The notes beneath the pieces are model-generated. The model searched no databases and had not been told where the DNA came from. It saw only the letters and a program-made list of their open reading frames with translations. Positions 11,023-22,566 of a stretch of DNA of 64,000 nt are shown here, one piece after another. The DNA comes from Euwallacea fornicatus (Eukaryota > Arthropoda > Insecta > Coleoptera > Curculionidae). How positions within the stretch are numbered: the first letter of the stretch is position 1; each line of letters begins with the position of its first letter. The DNA lies in NCBI RefSeq assembly GCF_040115645.1, contig NC_089566.1:1302001-1366000 (forward strand), given 5' to 3'. The position numbers and the translations under genes are program-made.

Positions 11023-11389
11023 TATATTATTATATTATTAGAATCTAGCAATGGAGATTAATTTTAATTTTAATAGTTATTTCAATTTTCACACCACAGA
11101 CACCATGTATACAGAGCTTTTAAATAGCATTGCAACACGCTTACTACTTTCTTAAACCTGTTATTTTTGTAAAAATGCTCAAATTCGTATAATTTTGTTT
11201 AAAAAAAGGCGTCTAATGCATTGTTTTCGCTGTTCAAATTTCTTACCCCTATCCAGCTACCCCTGCTAACTTCCTATTTTCAAACGTGAAAGTACCCGTT
11301 GCCGTATATCATATGAAGGGTAATTCAATAAGGGAGGCCACAGTATACTCAGAACTAAAATTGGATCTCCAGATTCCTTAAAAAATAAA
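10091..11389. other. Intergenic, contains ATT microsatellite
   Basis: AT-rich sequence with no protein motif. The trinucleotide array at 10940-11041 is listed separately. Confidence 0.5.
10940..11041. repeat. (ATT)n microsatellite
   Basis: About 100 bp of nearly pure ATT repeat with a few ATATT interruptions. Confidence 0.95.
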
Positions 11390-12180
11390 ATTATTAGACA
11401 CAAAATAAAGCGACTCACTATTACATAAAGAAAAATTGAAATTCTTCTAATAAATGCTCAAATTGGGCTCCAGAAACGATTTGGCAATGATCCAGTCATT
11501 TCGCGAATTATTTTGTTCAATTATCCAGTGTTGCTTCTGTTATTCATTTGGATTCTTATTGAATTTTAAGACATAAATCATCTGAATTTGATGGTCTGTT
11601 TTGGTAAACGAATCTTTTTAAGTGACCCTACAAAAAAACTCGAGCGGCGTGAGATCTGGAGAACGCGGCGGCCATTCTACACCCCTATGCATCTTCTAGG
11701 GAATATCTCACCAAGATATTTTCTCACAGCCGTGTCATAACGTGGCAGTGCACCATTTTGCCATATTATAGATTACTTGATCCCCATTTCTTCCAGGAAG
11801 AATTGCGGCGCTTGATGGAACTATTCTGTTTTGCCATAAGGGCAAGTTTGATGCGTTGTCAAGTTCCGCTCTACGAAAAATGAACTGATGAACTAGTGGC
11901 CGATTATGCCCATCTATACATCGAGTTTTTGCGGCAGTTGCGTATGCAGAGTCTGTATCCAATGAGGATCGTCTGTAGACCAGTTGCGACGGTTACGTCG
12001 ATGAATGGATCGGTTTAAGCAAAGCGTTGTTTCATCCAAAAAGCAAATTCTAGAAAAGAACCTTAATACGTTCTTTTCTAGGATTTTTAGAATGTTCTTT
12101 TTCTTGTCTCAATTGACGAAGTCCCATCCTAATTGTGACAAATGTCTAACAACTGGATTCAACTAGTAATTAATTCTACG
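11390..12180 (-). pseudogene. Decayed IS630-like transposase
   Basis: The minus strand reads FLDETTLCLNR (first catalytic Asp region, about 12040), RNWSTDDPHWIQTLHTQLPQ (about 11930-11990), QNGALPRYDTAVRKYLGEIF (second catalytic region, about 11720-11760; canonical DGAPPHY has become NGALPRY) and WPPRSPDLTPLEFF (about 11640), where the third acidic residue is Glu. This is the NRHNxRYW / DGAPPHY / SPDLTPLDFF layout of insect IS630-like transposases. Multiple frameshifts break it. The N-terminal HTH and terminal inverted repeats were not located. Confidence 0.75.
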
Positions 12181-12654
12181 AAATCCAAAATATTTTGTAT
12201 CTAAAAAATCCTCTACGTTCAAGACGATTTGGAATTTCTACATTTTATTGTAATTTTTTCACTCTCTTTCAAAGTTAATTAAGAATGGGTTGCGTCTCTA
12301 GGAAGCGAAGGTCAAAACTTATAACATTTTTCGGATATGGACTTTGTTATATTCTTTTTAAGGAAACCGTAGAAGCAACTTTGGTTCTAACTATACCGTT
12401 GTATCCCTTGTGGAGTTACCTTTCGTTCGATGTACTACAATGGGTACCTTTTTATTTGAAAATAAACAGTTGTTAGGGGTAACTAAATAGGGGTGGAAAA
12501 ATTGAATATTGAAGATAACACATCGAATGCCTTTTTTAAAATAAAATTATACGTGTTTAAGCACTTAGAAAAAAATATCAGGTTTCTGAGAGTTATAAAC
12601 GTGTCGCGATCCCTTTTACAGGCGCTCCACATTTGTTAATGGTGTCGGGCAGTT
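12181..12654. other. No recognisable gene
   Basis: The 63-codon plus-strand frame at 12285-12476 has a hydrophobic stretch but no motif I know. Composition becomes less AT-rich toward 12600. Confidence 0.35.
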
Positions 12655-12726
12655 TATAAATACCGAGAACCTCTTGTTCGTTCTCGTGTTGCCTTGCCGT
12701 CCAACATCGACATCATCATTACCATT
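12655..12726 (+). promoter_or_regulatory. TATA-type core promoter candidate
   Basis: TATAAATA at 12655-12662 is followed about 30 bp downstream by a pyrimidine-rich TTCGTTCTCGTG segment and, 65 bp on, by an ATG. The block is more GC-rich than its surroundings. It could be a gene promoter or the promoter of an LTR-type element; no partner LTR was found. Confidence 0.3.
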
Positions 12727-12867
12727 ATGTCAGGGGTAGAACAGCTTGGTATTTTTACCGGTAACTTCCTTCCAATAGGCGAGACCGAGCCGAGTCAATC
12801 GGTGGGCGAGGTCAGGCAATTTGCAATTAATCCGATCGTATTGCATCGAAAACATTTCACAATTTGA
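12727..12867 (+). CDS. Short hypothetical ORF downstream of TATA box (46 aa)
   Basis: The frame begins MSGVEQLGIFTGNFLPIGE and ends at TGA 12865-12867. It is acidic in the middle and has no family that I recognise. It is listed only because it directly follows the promoter candidate and lies in a local GC-richer block. It might be a first exon, a 5'-leader ORF, or chance. Confidence 0.15.
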   Translation: MSGVEQLGIFTGNFLPIGETEPSQSVGEVRQFAINPIVLHRKHFTI

Positions 12868-13024
12868 TGTCGGCGCTGGTAACCGTACAGCCAACGGAGG
12901 GGTCAAAGTTGAAGTCCATCAGTAACTGAACTGGCTGGTCATGGAACTCGATCCCATGAGCTCGCCAAACCCTAAAGCAACTATGTGGTGAAGGTCTCAC
13001 TAACGCCAGCGTTATGCGTTCTTA

Positions 13025-13316
13025 TTATTAATAATATTTTTATCATTATCGTTCCCACCATCATCACTATTATCACCATCGTTATTATTATTATTATTAT
13101 GATCACCATCACTTCAATCATACGTAGTCCATGGGGCGTCACGCTCTAAAGTAAAACCCTCGCAGTTACCTGCATTAATGCATTATCATTATTATCAACA
13201 TTCCTATCATCGTCATCCTCATCATCATCACCATCATCGTCATCATCATCATCATCGTCATCACCATCACCACCACCATCGCCATCACTATTACCATCGT
13301 TACTATTATTATTTGG
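13025..13316. repeat. Compound (ATT)/(CAT) trinucleotide repeat region
   Basis: Two microsatellite patches rich in ATC, CAT, ATT and CAC triplets (about 13025-13110 and 13185-13316), separated by about 75 bp of unique sequence. Confidence 0.85.
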
Positions 13317-15140
13317 GTTGTTATTAATCTAGATCTTTAACCTTGATGTTCATCCACCTCAATAATTTCGTTCCCATGCGAAACATTTCATTTTTGAACA
13401 ATAGAAATTTAAAAACCGCGGTCGCAGTTAATCTATCTCCAGCCCGTAATCTAAATACGCCGACATGTAAATCTACCGCTGTGTGAATTATATGGACCAA
13501 AACGTTCGTTTTCATTTACTTTCTTTCCCATGCCGGTCGATGTGATATCTCTTCCTACAACCGTGGCACGTTGCCCAACCATACTGAAAAAACGTATACT
13601 TGAAATCGATGCAATATGCATGAGACTGTCGCTCTCAATGGACCAAATAGTCTGGCTTTTATAGGTTTATGTAAATAAATTTGTATTGCATTGTATTGTA
13701 AAATAATATCGTATTGCGAAAAGTGTTGTATTTGTGAATGTCCGTGTTTTGACCCGTGTCCGGCATAACAATTGACTTATTTTTAGATGTCTCTACTCGA
13801 TCACACTCTTACCTGCCTAACGAAGGTTTTATTCTTGGACTGGCGAAGAAATGGGAATCATCAGTTGAATCGATAATTGTAAATTTTGTTTTTTTTTTTT
13901 TTTTTTTTTTTTTAATGCGAGCAATAAATTTACGGTTTTTAACCTCCAGGTTTGGTGGTTGCACAACGGTATAGAAATCTACAGTGTATGTGTAGCGAAA
14001 TATTATTAAAACATCTCAGTCGAACAAAGAGGTCAATTAAAGAATGAAATGTGTAGATTATCAGATAACAATTAAGAAGAAATAGCAATAATTTCATAAT
14101 TACTTTTTTGGCTGGAAAGCTTCATTAATTGCCACACAATTGGAGTTTCTACAAGTTACTCAATATCCCTCATTTTTCGACAGAACTGCGCTAGATGGAG
14201 GTGCACCTTCTTCGAGCCTCCTCCTAGTTTTTTAAAGGGGCGATGGGTCGAGGAAAAGAATCATTTTAATGATCGTTTTTGGCAGGTTCGTGACTTTCAA
14301 CATATCGCATTCTTTAAAATCAATATTCCGCGCTTCCGTTAAGTACTTTACTTCGTTGCTTTTTTCCCATATAAATCCGGCACCATGACGCCATTTAATA
14401 ACGGCTGAAGTGGCTCACGTAAAGAATGCGCTTATTTCTTCAGGGTTTGCCTAGGAAGGTTTTTATGGTCACGTTTCTTGCACACATAACTAAAGCATTG
14501 TCTGGAATTGTCTTTTTCACGAAATCAGACATTTTGCCCTTATTTAACTTCTGCTTTATGCATATGTTACTCGAACAATCTTTGTTCGTTTCAGTACCAC
14601 CGTTTTTTTAATACGATTCAACGTATTTCTACCCACTTTCAAAGTGTTAACGTTCTTCTTATCAGGTTACTGCAATCAGCTGGAGTACGATCGTTGATTT
14701 TGTGTTACCTTCGACGTCATTTTCTTCAAAAGTTCAAAGAAGGAGCGTTAGGGACTTTTTTGTTTGTTGCTGTTAATTTCGTTTTTTATTAGGTATTTGT
14801 ATTTCATCCCTTAAGCTACGCCCATGTACGGCGATACTTGTTCTGAGAATACCATCTGGGTGCCGGACCACATGGCCCATCAGGCCAAAACTAAGGGTGC
14901 GTTTTGGCTGGGGAATATGCCCCTAGTCAAAGGAAGCTTTCTCGGTCGGGACTATTGCCACGATGGGCAACCCGTTGGGCCTGCAATGTTCCCAGAAAAG
15001 CGACTAGTGCAGATATTCCCTAGATGGCCGCGATTCACGGGATCCGGCGTAGCCATAGCCCGTAAGGGCTCTCCGTGGTGGTGCGCCCCTGGTTGGAATT
15101 CCTCGGGTTCAGTACTTAAGGGACGATCGAAGTAATTTTT
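13317..15140. other. Unrecognised sequence with a 25-nt T run
   Basis: The T run is at 13889-13913. A GC-richer plus-strand frame at 14824-15135 (103 codons) and a minus-strand frame at 13324-13515 are open but match nothing I know. The 14820-15140 block differs in base composition from its AT-rich flanks and may be a fragment of an unidentified repeat. Confidence 0.35.
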
Positions 15141-17395
15141 GCCTCTTTTTTCTTCCCTTCGTGTGGAAGCTGCGTCGGTGTCGGGATGTGATCGAAATCA
15201 TAGTGTGTAACCCGCCCAATTAAGCATTCTCCCTCTTCCTACTTAGACCAAAAATTCTTTCATTACTTAAAATAAGTGCGAGTTGAATACAGTCCATTTT
15301 ATGTAAACCAAACCGGCGTTTTCGTGGTGTAATTTATCGAAGGAACCCCTTAACAAGGAGACATATCTACTTTTAGGCACGTTTCATATTTTAATCTCTC
15401 ATACCTGAGAAATCCGTGAAGTTACTGTAATGTACCTCCCGTATTATCTTAGTATATGTTTTTTGAATATTTAGACACATCACGGAACAATTAAGCTATT
15501 TGCTACATTTAGATGCTATCTCTTTGTCCAGTACAATAAATTCATTCTAATGTAATTTGCTGGGGTAAAATTCTAAGTTCAGGCGTAATCTACAAACTAC
15601 CCTTAATGACAAGCGGTGGCATATAAGTAACTTGGAACCCCTTGAAAGAGGCAGATTCCCTACAGAAGTCACGCCGATCCGTCCTCAGAAACCGATAGTT
15701 AGTGCTCAGTGTTGTCTCGCTCTTGTCCCACTGAGAAGTTGAATAAACGTGTCGTATCTTAATTCTCGTGTAATTCCCCGAGGTCACATCACATTACTTA
15801 AAAAGTAACTCACTCTCGATGCGCTTCAGGATGCCACATAAATCTCAACACCTCTTTCAGTTTCTGCGATATTGAATCATATTAGTACGAATTTTTTGCG
15901 ATTTTGAGAATGCTGTAAAATGATGGTCCCAAAAATTCCTTTTCCATATCTCCAAGACTTCGACAAACTGTACAGTAAAAGTTCGAAATATTTCTGACAA
16001 TATCAAAGGTGCGGGAAGTACCGACATTTAGCTAGTTTTGTCGGCTTTGAGTATTTGTCGGAGATTTATTAGCCCTTAAGTTATGAAGTGTAACATTAAG
16101 AGCTGATAACGAGACGAAGGGCAGGCTGACAGGGCCATCTTAAGACAAAGCACTGTCGAACGAGGTCGGTACCACCAAGGGCGCGATCCAGGGGCCATGT
16201 GCGCGAGCTTTTCTTGGGAAACGGGGACTAGCATGTACCTTATCCCTCGGATTTGAAGGACTCTCGCGAGATCTGGAAACAGTCGAGACCAAGAAGGGAC
16301 AGGCAGATAAGATTTGGAAGGGACGAGAAGCGCTCGTGTGGTAGCGAACTCGTTGGTTTTGCCCTTTTCTCTTCTTGCTATTAAAAGTAAACAAAATACT
16401 TCATATCATCGTGGAAAATCTCCCTAATGATGATCCCGACATATTCATATCTGGGCAATAGATGGAGCGATCGCCTTAAAAGATAACTTTAACTAGTCAT
16501 CTCGATGATCTCTATGACCCTACGCGAAATCTCTTTCGGTTTCTTAGATATAAGGTCATCATTTTTGCAAATTTGAAGATGCTGCATCAATAATATTCTA
16601 TATTCAAATTGGGTCAATCGAGGTCCTCAGACATTTGAATAGCATGTTTACGAACCTCCATTTTATATCACTCTCATAATTGCAAAACATAAGTACTAAT
16701 GTGGCCCTATACCTTAGGAAGCTAAAGAAAGTGCACTGATTCCCGAGATATTGGCCCTTAAAGTTTATAATTTTATTAACATGTTCTAAATTTCTGATGT
16801 GCCCATTTTCCATTTAATGGAAAGACATGGATTTTACCTCGATCCAGTACACTTCACTTGATATCCTGAAGCCTCGGGAAGGCTGGAAAACAGGAACAAT
16901 TGTCGGCAACATTTCAGTAGGCATCAAAACCATTGGGAATTTTCACAGGTATTGGAATAAGGGATGACACCGTGCATTTTCTTTTTTCTTCATAGAGACA
17001 GAAATCTAATGGAACACTTCGTGAAATCGCGGGTGCGAAGTTCTTTAAATCCGTTGAATGAGGTGTTATCCAAACCGTATTGTCTCACGTGTATTAGGGC
17101 TCTTTTAATTAGTTGATTTCTATGGCATCCATGTTGCACCATGCCTAGAAAGGGTCGAACTGTTCAAAACTTGACCAAAATCCTAGCTTCTTTCGAAATA
17201 TTTTGATCCTTTACAGAGTTTTGACCGCACAAGAAGAAGTGAAGATTTCGAGAATTATTATCGGAAATGGTTGGTACTCTGGTCTCTCGTGAACAAAATA
17301 TCCGGATTCTCAACACACCCTTATAAACATCGAAGCCCGAAAAATTATTTTTATGTTCTGAAGGAGTTTCGAGGAAGCAAGAATTTTGTAAAACG
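15141..17395. other. Unrecognised sequence, possible old duplication
   Basis: Stretches near 15850-15930 and 16530-16590 share spaced words (TTTCAGTTTCTGCGATAT against TTTCGGTTTCTTAGATAT; GATTTTGAGAATGCTG against AATTTGAAGATGCTG). This could be a diverged duplicate. The segment 16120-16345 is locally GC-rich with CGCGAG words. No coding motif was seen. Confidence 0.3.
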
Positions 17396-17845
17396 TCACT
17401 CGTGTACGTAAAGAGGACATTTTCGAAAAAAAAAATTTACTGTTACATCTTCGAAAGTACACATTTGGTATCCACGTTTCTCTAGATTTGATTCCGGGGA
17501 AGTGAAGCTCCACTTCATCGGCGTGAACACACGGCTGCTTGAGCGGTTATTTGATAGATGACGAGCAAACGACTCACTATCTGCTGAAAAATCATTACTC
17601 TCTTTTTGAGCTTCTCCCTCGTCATTTTTATTCAAAAGAAGATCATCATCTACACCACCAACTGCAGAGAGCTGGTGAGTGCCTGAGTCGTCGAGATCGA
17701 TATCATCACTTATGATTTGCGGTTCATTTTAAGTGTTCATGATTTCAACTTCTACAGAGAGTATTTATGGAAAAGGGATCTTAATCATATTTTCTTCTTC
17801 GTTCGTCGTTTGAAGATTCTCCCAACACTGTGTTATTCATTATAT
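17396..17845 (-). pseudogene. Acidic Ser/Asp-rich coding-like fragment
   Basis: From about 17845 leftward one minus-strand frame reads TNEEENMIKIPFP, then NEPQIISDDIDLDDSG, VDDDLLLNKNDEGEAQK and FSADSESFARHLSNNRSSS, with only two stops in about 150 codons. Acidic Ser/Asp-rich segments like this occur in linkers of nuclear proteins and at the N terminus of some transposases. I do not recognise the family. The continuation into 17310-17513 in another frame is uncertain. Confidence 0.3.
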
Positions 17846-17980
17846 TAAGTATTTTGCATGTTTATATGTAAGAATTCATTTTTTTACCTCATTTGTCTCC
17901 AGTTTTACATCAGATTAGTTGTGTTACTTAATCCGAACTAAGACCTGAACTAGCAAGAGTGCTTTTAGAGAACGTAACTA

Positions 17981-18913
17981 TACAGGATGTTTCCAATCAT
18001 GTGGCGAATATCGCACTAATGAAAAGTTCCGGTCGAAAGGTCGTACTTGTGCTTATAAATTGTTTTCCAAAACCTGATAGCTCTTCCAAATTTGATGATG
18101 AAAATGGTATTTTCCAAACAACTTTTCTTTCACTTAAAGAAATTTGGCGAATGTTGGATTAGTCGTGTATCATGCCACGATTAATGAGACAGAACTTGTC
18201 ACTTCTTTGTACGTATCTTCATGCGTGGGGACATTTGAAGAGTTGTGTGTGTACTACTCCAGTGGGAACTGGACAACAATTATTAGAAACAATAAATTTG
18301 CATTGTCGTCAAATAACAAGTAACGTCCAGGTATTATGGACAGTGAAGCGTTCTTCTATACGTGGAGCTCGTGAATGTGTCATAAGAATCATGAAAATTG
18401 GACTAGGTTTCTCAACCTTGTTGTAAAATACGCGTTTCCACAGGCAGGGGGAGGGGAAACTCTTTCAACTCCTTTACCTCTAAATTCTTAAGGTGTTGGG
18501 TTTTTTTTACTCTTAGGTGGTTTATTAAATTTCCAACGTACCGAAGAGATAAAAGGCACTCTTGGTTGATGTACGCAACCCGAACCATTTTCGAAAAAAA
18601 CGCCGTTTCGTCAAAGGGCGTACCTTCGAAAATGTTCCTTGTATTTTTTACTCCACCACCTAGGTACCAAAGTAAATAACGTTTTTGCGTTAAAATTGTT
18701 AAAGATAAATTTATCGCTTCGAAATAAATTGATTAAACTTCGTCAACTGGAAGAAAAGCAATTTGGAAAATATTATTTTCGCTATCAAATTTTGGAGAGC
18801 CGCGTTTCCGTGAGGGCAAGCTTTTGAAAAATAATTTATAAGGACGAGCACCACCTTTCGACAAGGACTTTCCATTTCCGGGGTACTGCCCATAATTTTG
18901 GGAACACCCTGTA
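17981..18913. mobile_element. IS630-like deletion derivative, C-half only
   Basis: The left arm begins TACAGGATGTTTCCAA and the right arm ends with the inverse at 18913. The arms pair over about 180 bp (17981-18160 with about 18735-18913), sharing blocks such as CGAAAGGT-GT-CT-GT-CTTATAAATT and GAAAAT-ATTTTCCAAA. Total length 933 bp. The interior holds only the extreme C-terminal part of an IS630-like transposase on the plus strand. Arms are more diverged than those at 3989-4616, so this copy is older. Confidence 0.8.
18172..18426 (+). pseudogene. IS630-like transposase, extreme C-terminal fragment
   Basis: The frame contains HAWGHLKSCVCTTPV, then LLETINLHCRQIT and VKRSSIRGARECV. This matches the region after the third catalytic residue of IS630-like transposases (LWGHLKSLVY-TPV...RI...). 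The catalytic SPDLTPLDFF block is lost. It is open to the stop just after 18423. Confidence 0.7.
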
Positions 18914-19397
18914 CAGTTGTCTACCGGTGAAAGGCACGAAGGTCATCCGCGGTACTTTAAATGTTAATGAATCGGAAACTGCGAAATTTATATGAAATTC
19001 GAAAAAGACGGCAACAGCTAATTCCACAAACTGTGAACGCCCCACGCATGTTATTATTTTTTTTTAATTCAAATTAAAATTGCAAATTAAAACGATTCCA
19101 CAAACCGTGGACATCTCGCGCGTGGTATCAAAGTAGTACTCACGCTGAAAGCAACGGCATTTGAATGCGCAAGCCGTGAACATGTAAAGCAATAAATAAC
19201 ACCAAGAAATCTGTATATTTGAGCTGAAAGGTTAATAACAACAAAAGCCAACGTCACGGCTTGTTCCATTTTGAAGAACGAATCTGTTATATTTTTCCTT
19301 TGTCTTTGACCGTTTCCTCTGTGAAAACAACATGGGAACCAGCCCGATTTCACTTGAGGAATGTTTACCGAAAAATTATTAACTTGTTCCTAATTGT

Positions 19398-19445
<48 letters not shown>

Positions 19446-20049
19446 CATGAATCGTTTGAAAACCGTAACAAACCAAAAAACGTTTAAATTTAACATAAAA
19501 TTCGTATTTCAGAAACGTAATGAGCAGTTGCGGACGAATTTGTAGTGGTTAAAACGGGCCTAAACGCCAGGCACAGTATCACTTTGTCGACGTTAACAAC
19601 GATTTCTAAAATCTCATTTTGCAGCTGCAAAATCGCTTCTTCCGAAAACTCGCGATGATATCAAATTTCATCTCAAAATCTGATAGACCGAAGAAGTTTT
19701 GGCGCGAAAAGTTCGAAGTTGCTTTGGTCGAAGGTGAAACAAAGCAGTGGGAGCCTTTGGCGTCACTTTCGCACTTTATGTTGGATCTGATCCGACTCAT
19801 TTCCTCTGAGCCATCACAAGAAGATCAGACGGCTTTCGTTATGTTTTTTATGTTAGGTCTAACGGAAGGTCTGTCCGACAATTTCGTTTCAGGTTTAAAC
19901 GTGTACGCGCATACTCTTTTGAGCCATATATGGCCCTGTTTCTTCATAACTGCATGTGCATACACGTTTCCTTCGAGATTAACTACAGTGAAGATATCTC
20001 GTTTCATTTTTAAGCTAGACGCGATCGTGAAAACGTGGGTACTACTGAA
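18914..20049. other. Unrecognised sequence with long poly-A and an open frame
   Basis: Two partial repeats of CCACAAAC-GTG occur near 19022 and 19096. A 146-codon plus-strand frame (19619-20059) is open but has no known motif and overlaps a minus-strand frame. A small palindrome (ACGTGTACGCGCATAC and GCATGTGCATACACGT) lies within 19898-19970. Confidence 0.3.
19399..19443 (+). repeat. 45-nt poly-A run
   Basis: Uninterrupted A run, with no AATAAA signal or recognised retroposon body just upstream. It could be a retroposed tail or simple slippage. Confidence 0.9.
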
Positions 20050-21020
20050 GTTCATTTGAGGCGCTGCATGTTTGGCGAATTCCAACAGGGTAGAAATGCT
20101 ACCGAAGCATGGCGAAATCTAGTGAAAGTTTTTGGAGGAGATGCTGTTTCGCAAGGAACACGTAGGAGATAGTTCGCAAAATTGGAAGCACGTGATTTCG
20201 ATCTTAGTGATAAGGCACGCTCTGGGCGGCCATCTTTGATTGAAGACGATATTGTAAAGACCATGATGCGCCAAGGTCCTTTTCTCACAACATCGGAAAT
20301 CGCGGAGAAACTTAACTCGGCTCAACAAACCATTTCGGAGCACATTCGGAAGCCAGGATTGGTCTATAAATATTCCAGATGACTGCATCACGAGTTAAGT
20401 GAAAAAAAGTTGCAGGGCCGCATCGTCACATGCACACTCTGCTTGCCCGGGACAAAAGTGAACCTTTCTTGGACCGTATGATAGCTGGCGATGAACAGTG
20501 GATTACACATGAAAAAATTGGAAGGAAAAGAGCGTACTGGACAACTTACCCCCTCCCCTTCCAAACCTGAATTGAGCCTTAAAAAGTGACTGCTGTGAAT
20601 GTGGTGGGACATCCAAGGGGCGGATCCCCTACGAGCTTTTGAAACCCGACGAAAAGCTCAATTCGGAGAAATACTGTTGGCAAATGGAGGAGTTAAAGAC
20701 GGCACTCCAAGAAAAGATGGATGATGGGGATGTTCAACGGGAGGCAAATCATATTGCACCACGACACTACCAGACCGCACGCGGCTTCGGCGACTCGCCA
20801 GAAAGTCGCAGAGCCGGGCTGGGAAATTCTCTCGCATCCACCATACTCGCCGGATCTCGCACCCTCCGACTTTCACTTGTTCCTCTCTTTGTAAAATTTT
20901 TTCAAAAATGACGAAGGTGTCAAAACGGCACTTCTTGAGCTTTTCGTCACCGAAGTTCTTCAAAAGTGGGACTTACAAATTGCCATCGCGCTGGCAAGAA
21001 GTCGCAAACAATAATGGAAA
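20050..21020 (+). pseudogene. Decayed mariner transposase
   Basis: In order: FGEFQQGRNATEAWRNLVKVFGG (about 20070-20135, broken here at RRR-stop), LEARDFDLSDKARSGRPS (HTH region, 20180-20240), TTSEIAEKLNSAQQTISEH, AGDEQWIT (first catalytic Asp, about 20485), a PYELLKPDEKLNSEKYC block, LHHDTTRPHAAS (second catalytic Asp, about 20754), then YSPDLAPSDFHLFLSL (third Asp, about 20845-20895). All three catalytic aspartates are still readable but in different frames, with several stops. Terminal repeats were not found. It is a different lineage from the mariner family at 22499, 41093 and 47511. Confidence 0.8.
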
Positions 21021-22090
21021 TTGCATCCTACAGGAGGTACTGTCGGACGGATCGGAAGCCGCGTCATTTTCTTCTTCTTCGTAGGCGGGCAGAACTTTCC
21101 AGTGGGCCTGATGTGACATTGTGAACTCCCGTCCAAGCAGGACAAACTCGGACCGATCTCGGAAGGCACTTTGCCCGCCAGCTCTCGCCTCGCAGCCGGG
21201 CGATTTTACTTGAATTAATTAAAAAAAAAAAATAAATAAATAAAATTAATGCAAAATTTCTATCCACGTGTGGCAACAGCATAATAAAGAAATGCGTAAG
21301 TTTTACAACACGGTATCTTCAATAAAACCCGGCGTATTCGAGCGCGATTTCCTCAATATCTCTCAAAAAATGTGGTTGGATGGTGAAAAGCACGGTGAAT
21401 TACATCAACCGTAAAATCACGAAGCGACTGACCGTTTCTTAATATTAAAATTTACAATTTTAGTATAATTAGGCACAAATGCATTAATTTAAATAATTAG
21501 CTTTACACTTGACCAAATAAATATTACGGGTAAGAAGTTTCACAACTGTACATTATGCAGCGATATCTAGAAACAACCTGGTATTATTTCGTTAATTTAT
21601 AGTTGTGTGAAACATAACAAAAAGGCAAGAAATTAACAATGTGTAAAGGACGTTTGATTGGTTTATGTTATGTTCTTTTGTGTAATATTAGTTTAAAGCG
21701 ACGGGCACCTTAGACCGTGCGGCCTCTAATACGTCCCGTTTGCTACTTAATATCTTTCGACGATTACGAAAGATTTTTACTGAAGACAATGGTCAATTAT
21801 CGCAAACTTTGCTCAAAAATTAAGAACGATTTAAAAGCAATCATTCAAAACGTATCCCAAATTGCGTAATAATTATCGTTCGCAATGATTTTTCGGTTAA
21901 GTAACGAAACATGAGGGCGTACATTAACGAGGGGTTTGCCGGCGAATTGGGTAATTTTTTTTTTTTTGCGCTGATCTCGATTAGGTATTGCGAAAACACG
22001 AATAGTTGCCGTAATGAGAAATAACTCAAAGGCCAGAATTTATCGGGAGGTATGTGAATACCGGTACTGTTGGTATTGCTCAAACAAGAA
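21021..22090. other. No recognisable gene
   Basis: AT-rich sequence leading into a CpG-rich block. Short frames on both strands show no motif. Confidence 0.4.
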
Positions 22091-22498
22091 AGTTGTTCGA
22101 ATTTTGCGCAACCACCGCTCATTCTGCGCCAGAGCTACTTTTTCCGCCTCCCCCTGCCGTAATTCGCCGTTTGCCGCACGGCGCGCCGAACAAATGCGGA
22201 TTCCATCTCGTGCGATTGGTCGGTTCAAATCTCACCCGTGAGATATGCAAACTGACCAATGACAGCTCGCGCACTTATTGGCCCATCGCGTTTCGTGCGA
22301 GCACGCACTGGCGGTGCTCTAGCTGCGGGGTGAGATCGGCCAATAACAACTCGCATTTTCACTGACCCTTTGACTGTTGATTCGCAACGAACGACGATGA
22401 AATTTTAAAAGTCAAGCCATCTTCAGGCCCCGCTTGCGGGCGAGGCGCCTCAATCTCGCCTCGGACGCCGTGGCCCTGCGACTCACCCTTGTACGACG
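22091..22498. promoter_or_regulatory. CpG-rich island with four CCAAT boxes
   Basis: Between 22100 and 22498 the sequence is clearly richer in GC and CpG than the rest of the window. Four CCAAT/ATTGG pentamers lie within 130 bp at 22215-22219, 22256-22260, 22277-22281 and 22340-22344, each in a similar context (GACCAATGACAGCTCG; GGCCAATAACAACTCG). Clustered CCAAT boxes are typical NF-Y promoter elements. The nearest recognisable frame is a mariner, so any driven transcript is unknown. Confidence 0.35.
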
Positions 22499-22566
22499 TG
22501 CGAGGATGATCCCGCGGGTACCCGAGCTGACACAAAGGAAAAAAAAAGGAAAATGCCACATTGATA

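Noticed and set aside
14824..15135. 103-codon plus-strand frame in a GC-richer block
   Set aside because: No domain, no promoter and no homology I can recall; mentioned only in the stretch description.
19619..20059. 146-codon plus-strand frame
   Set aside because: No recognisable motif, overlaps an equally long frame on the other strand and spans a local palindrome; not called as a gene.
22219..22235. GGTTCAAATC resembling a tRNA B box in the CpG-rich block
   Set aside because: No A box at the right distance and no cloverleaf could be folded by eye, so no tRNA or tRNA-derived SINE is called.
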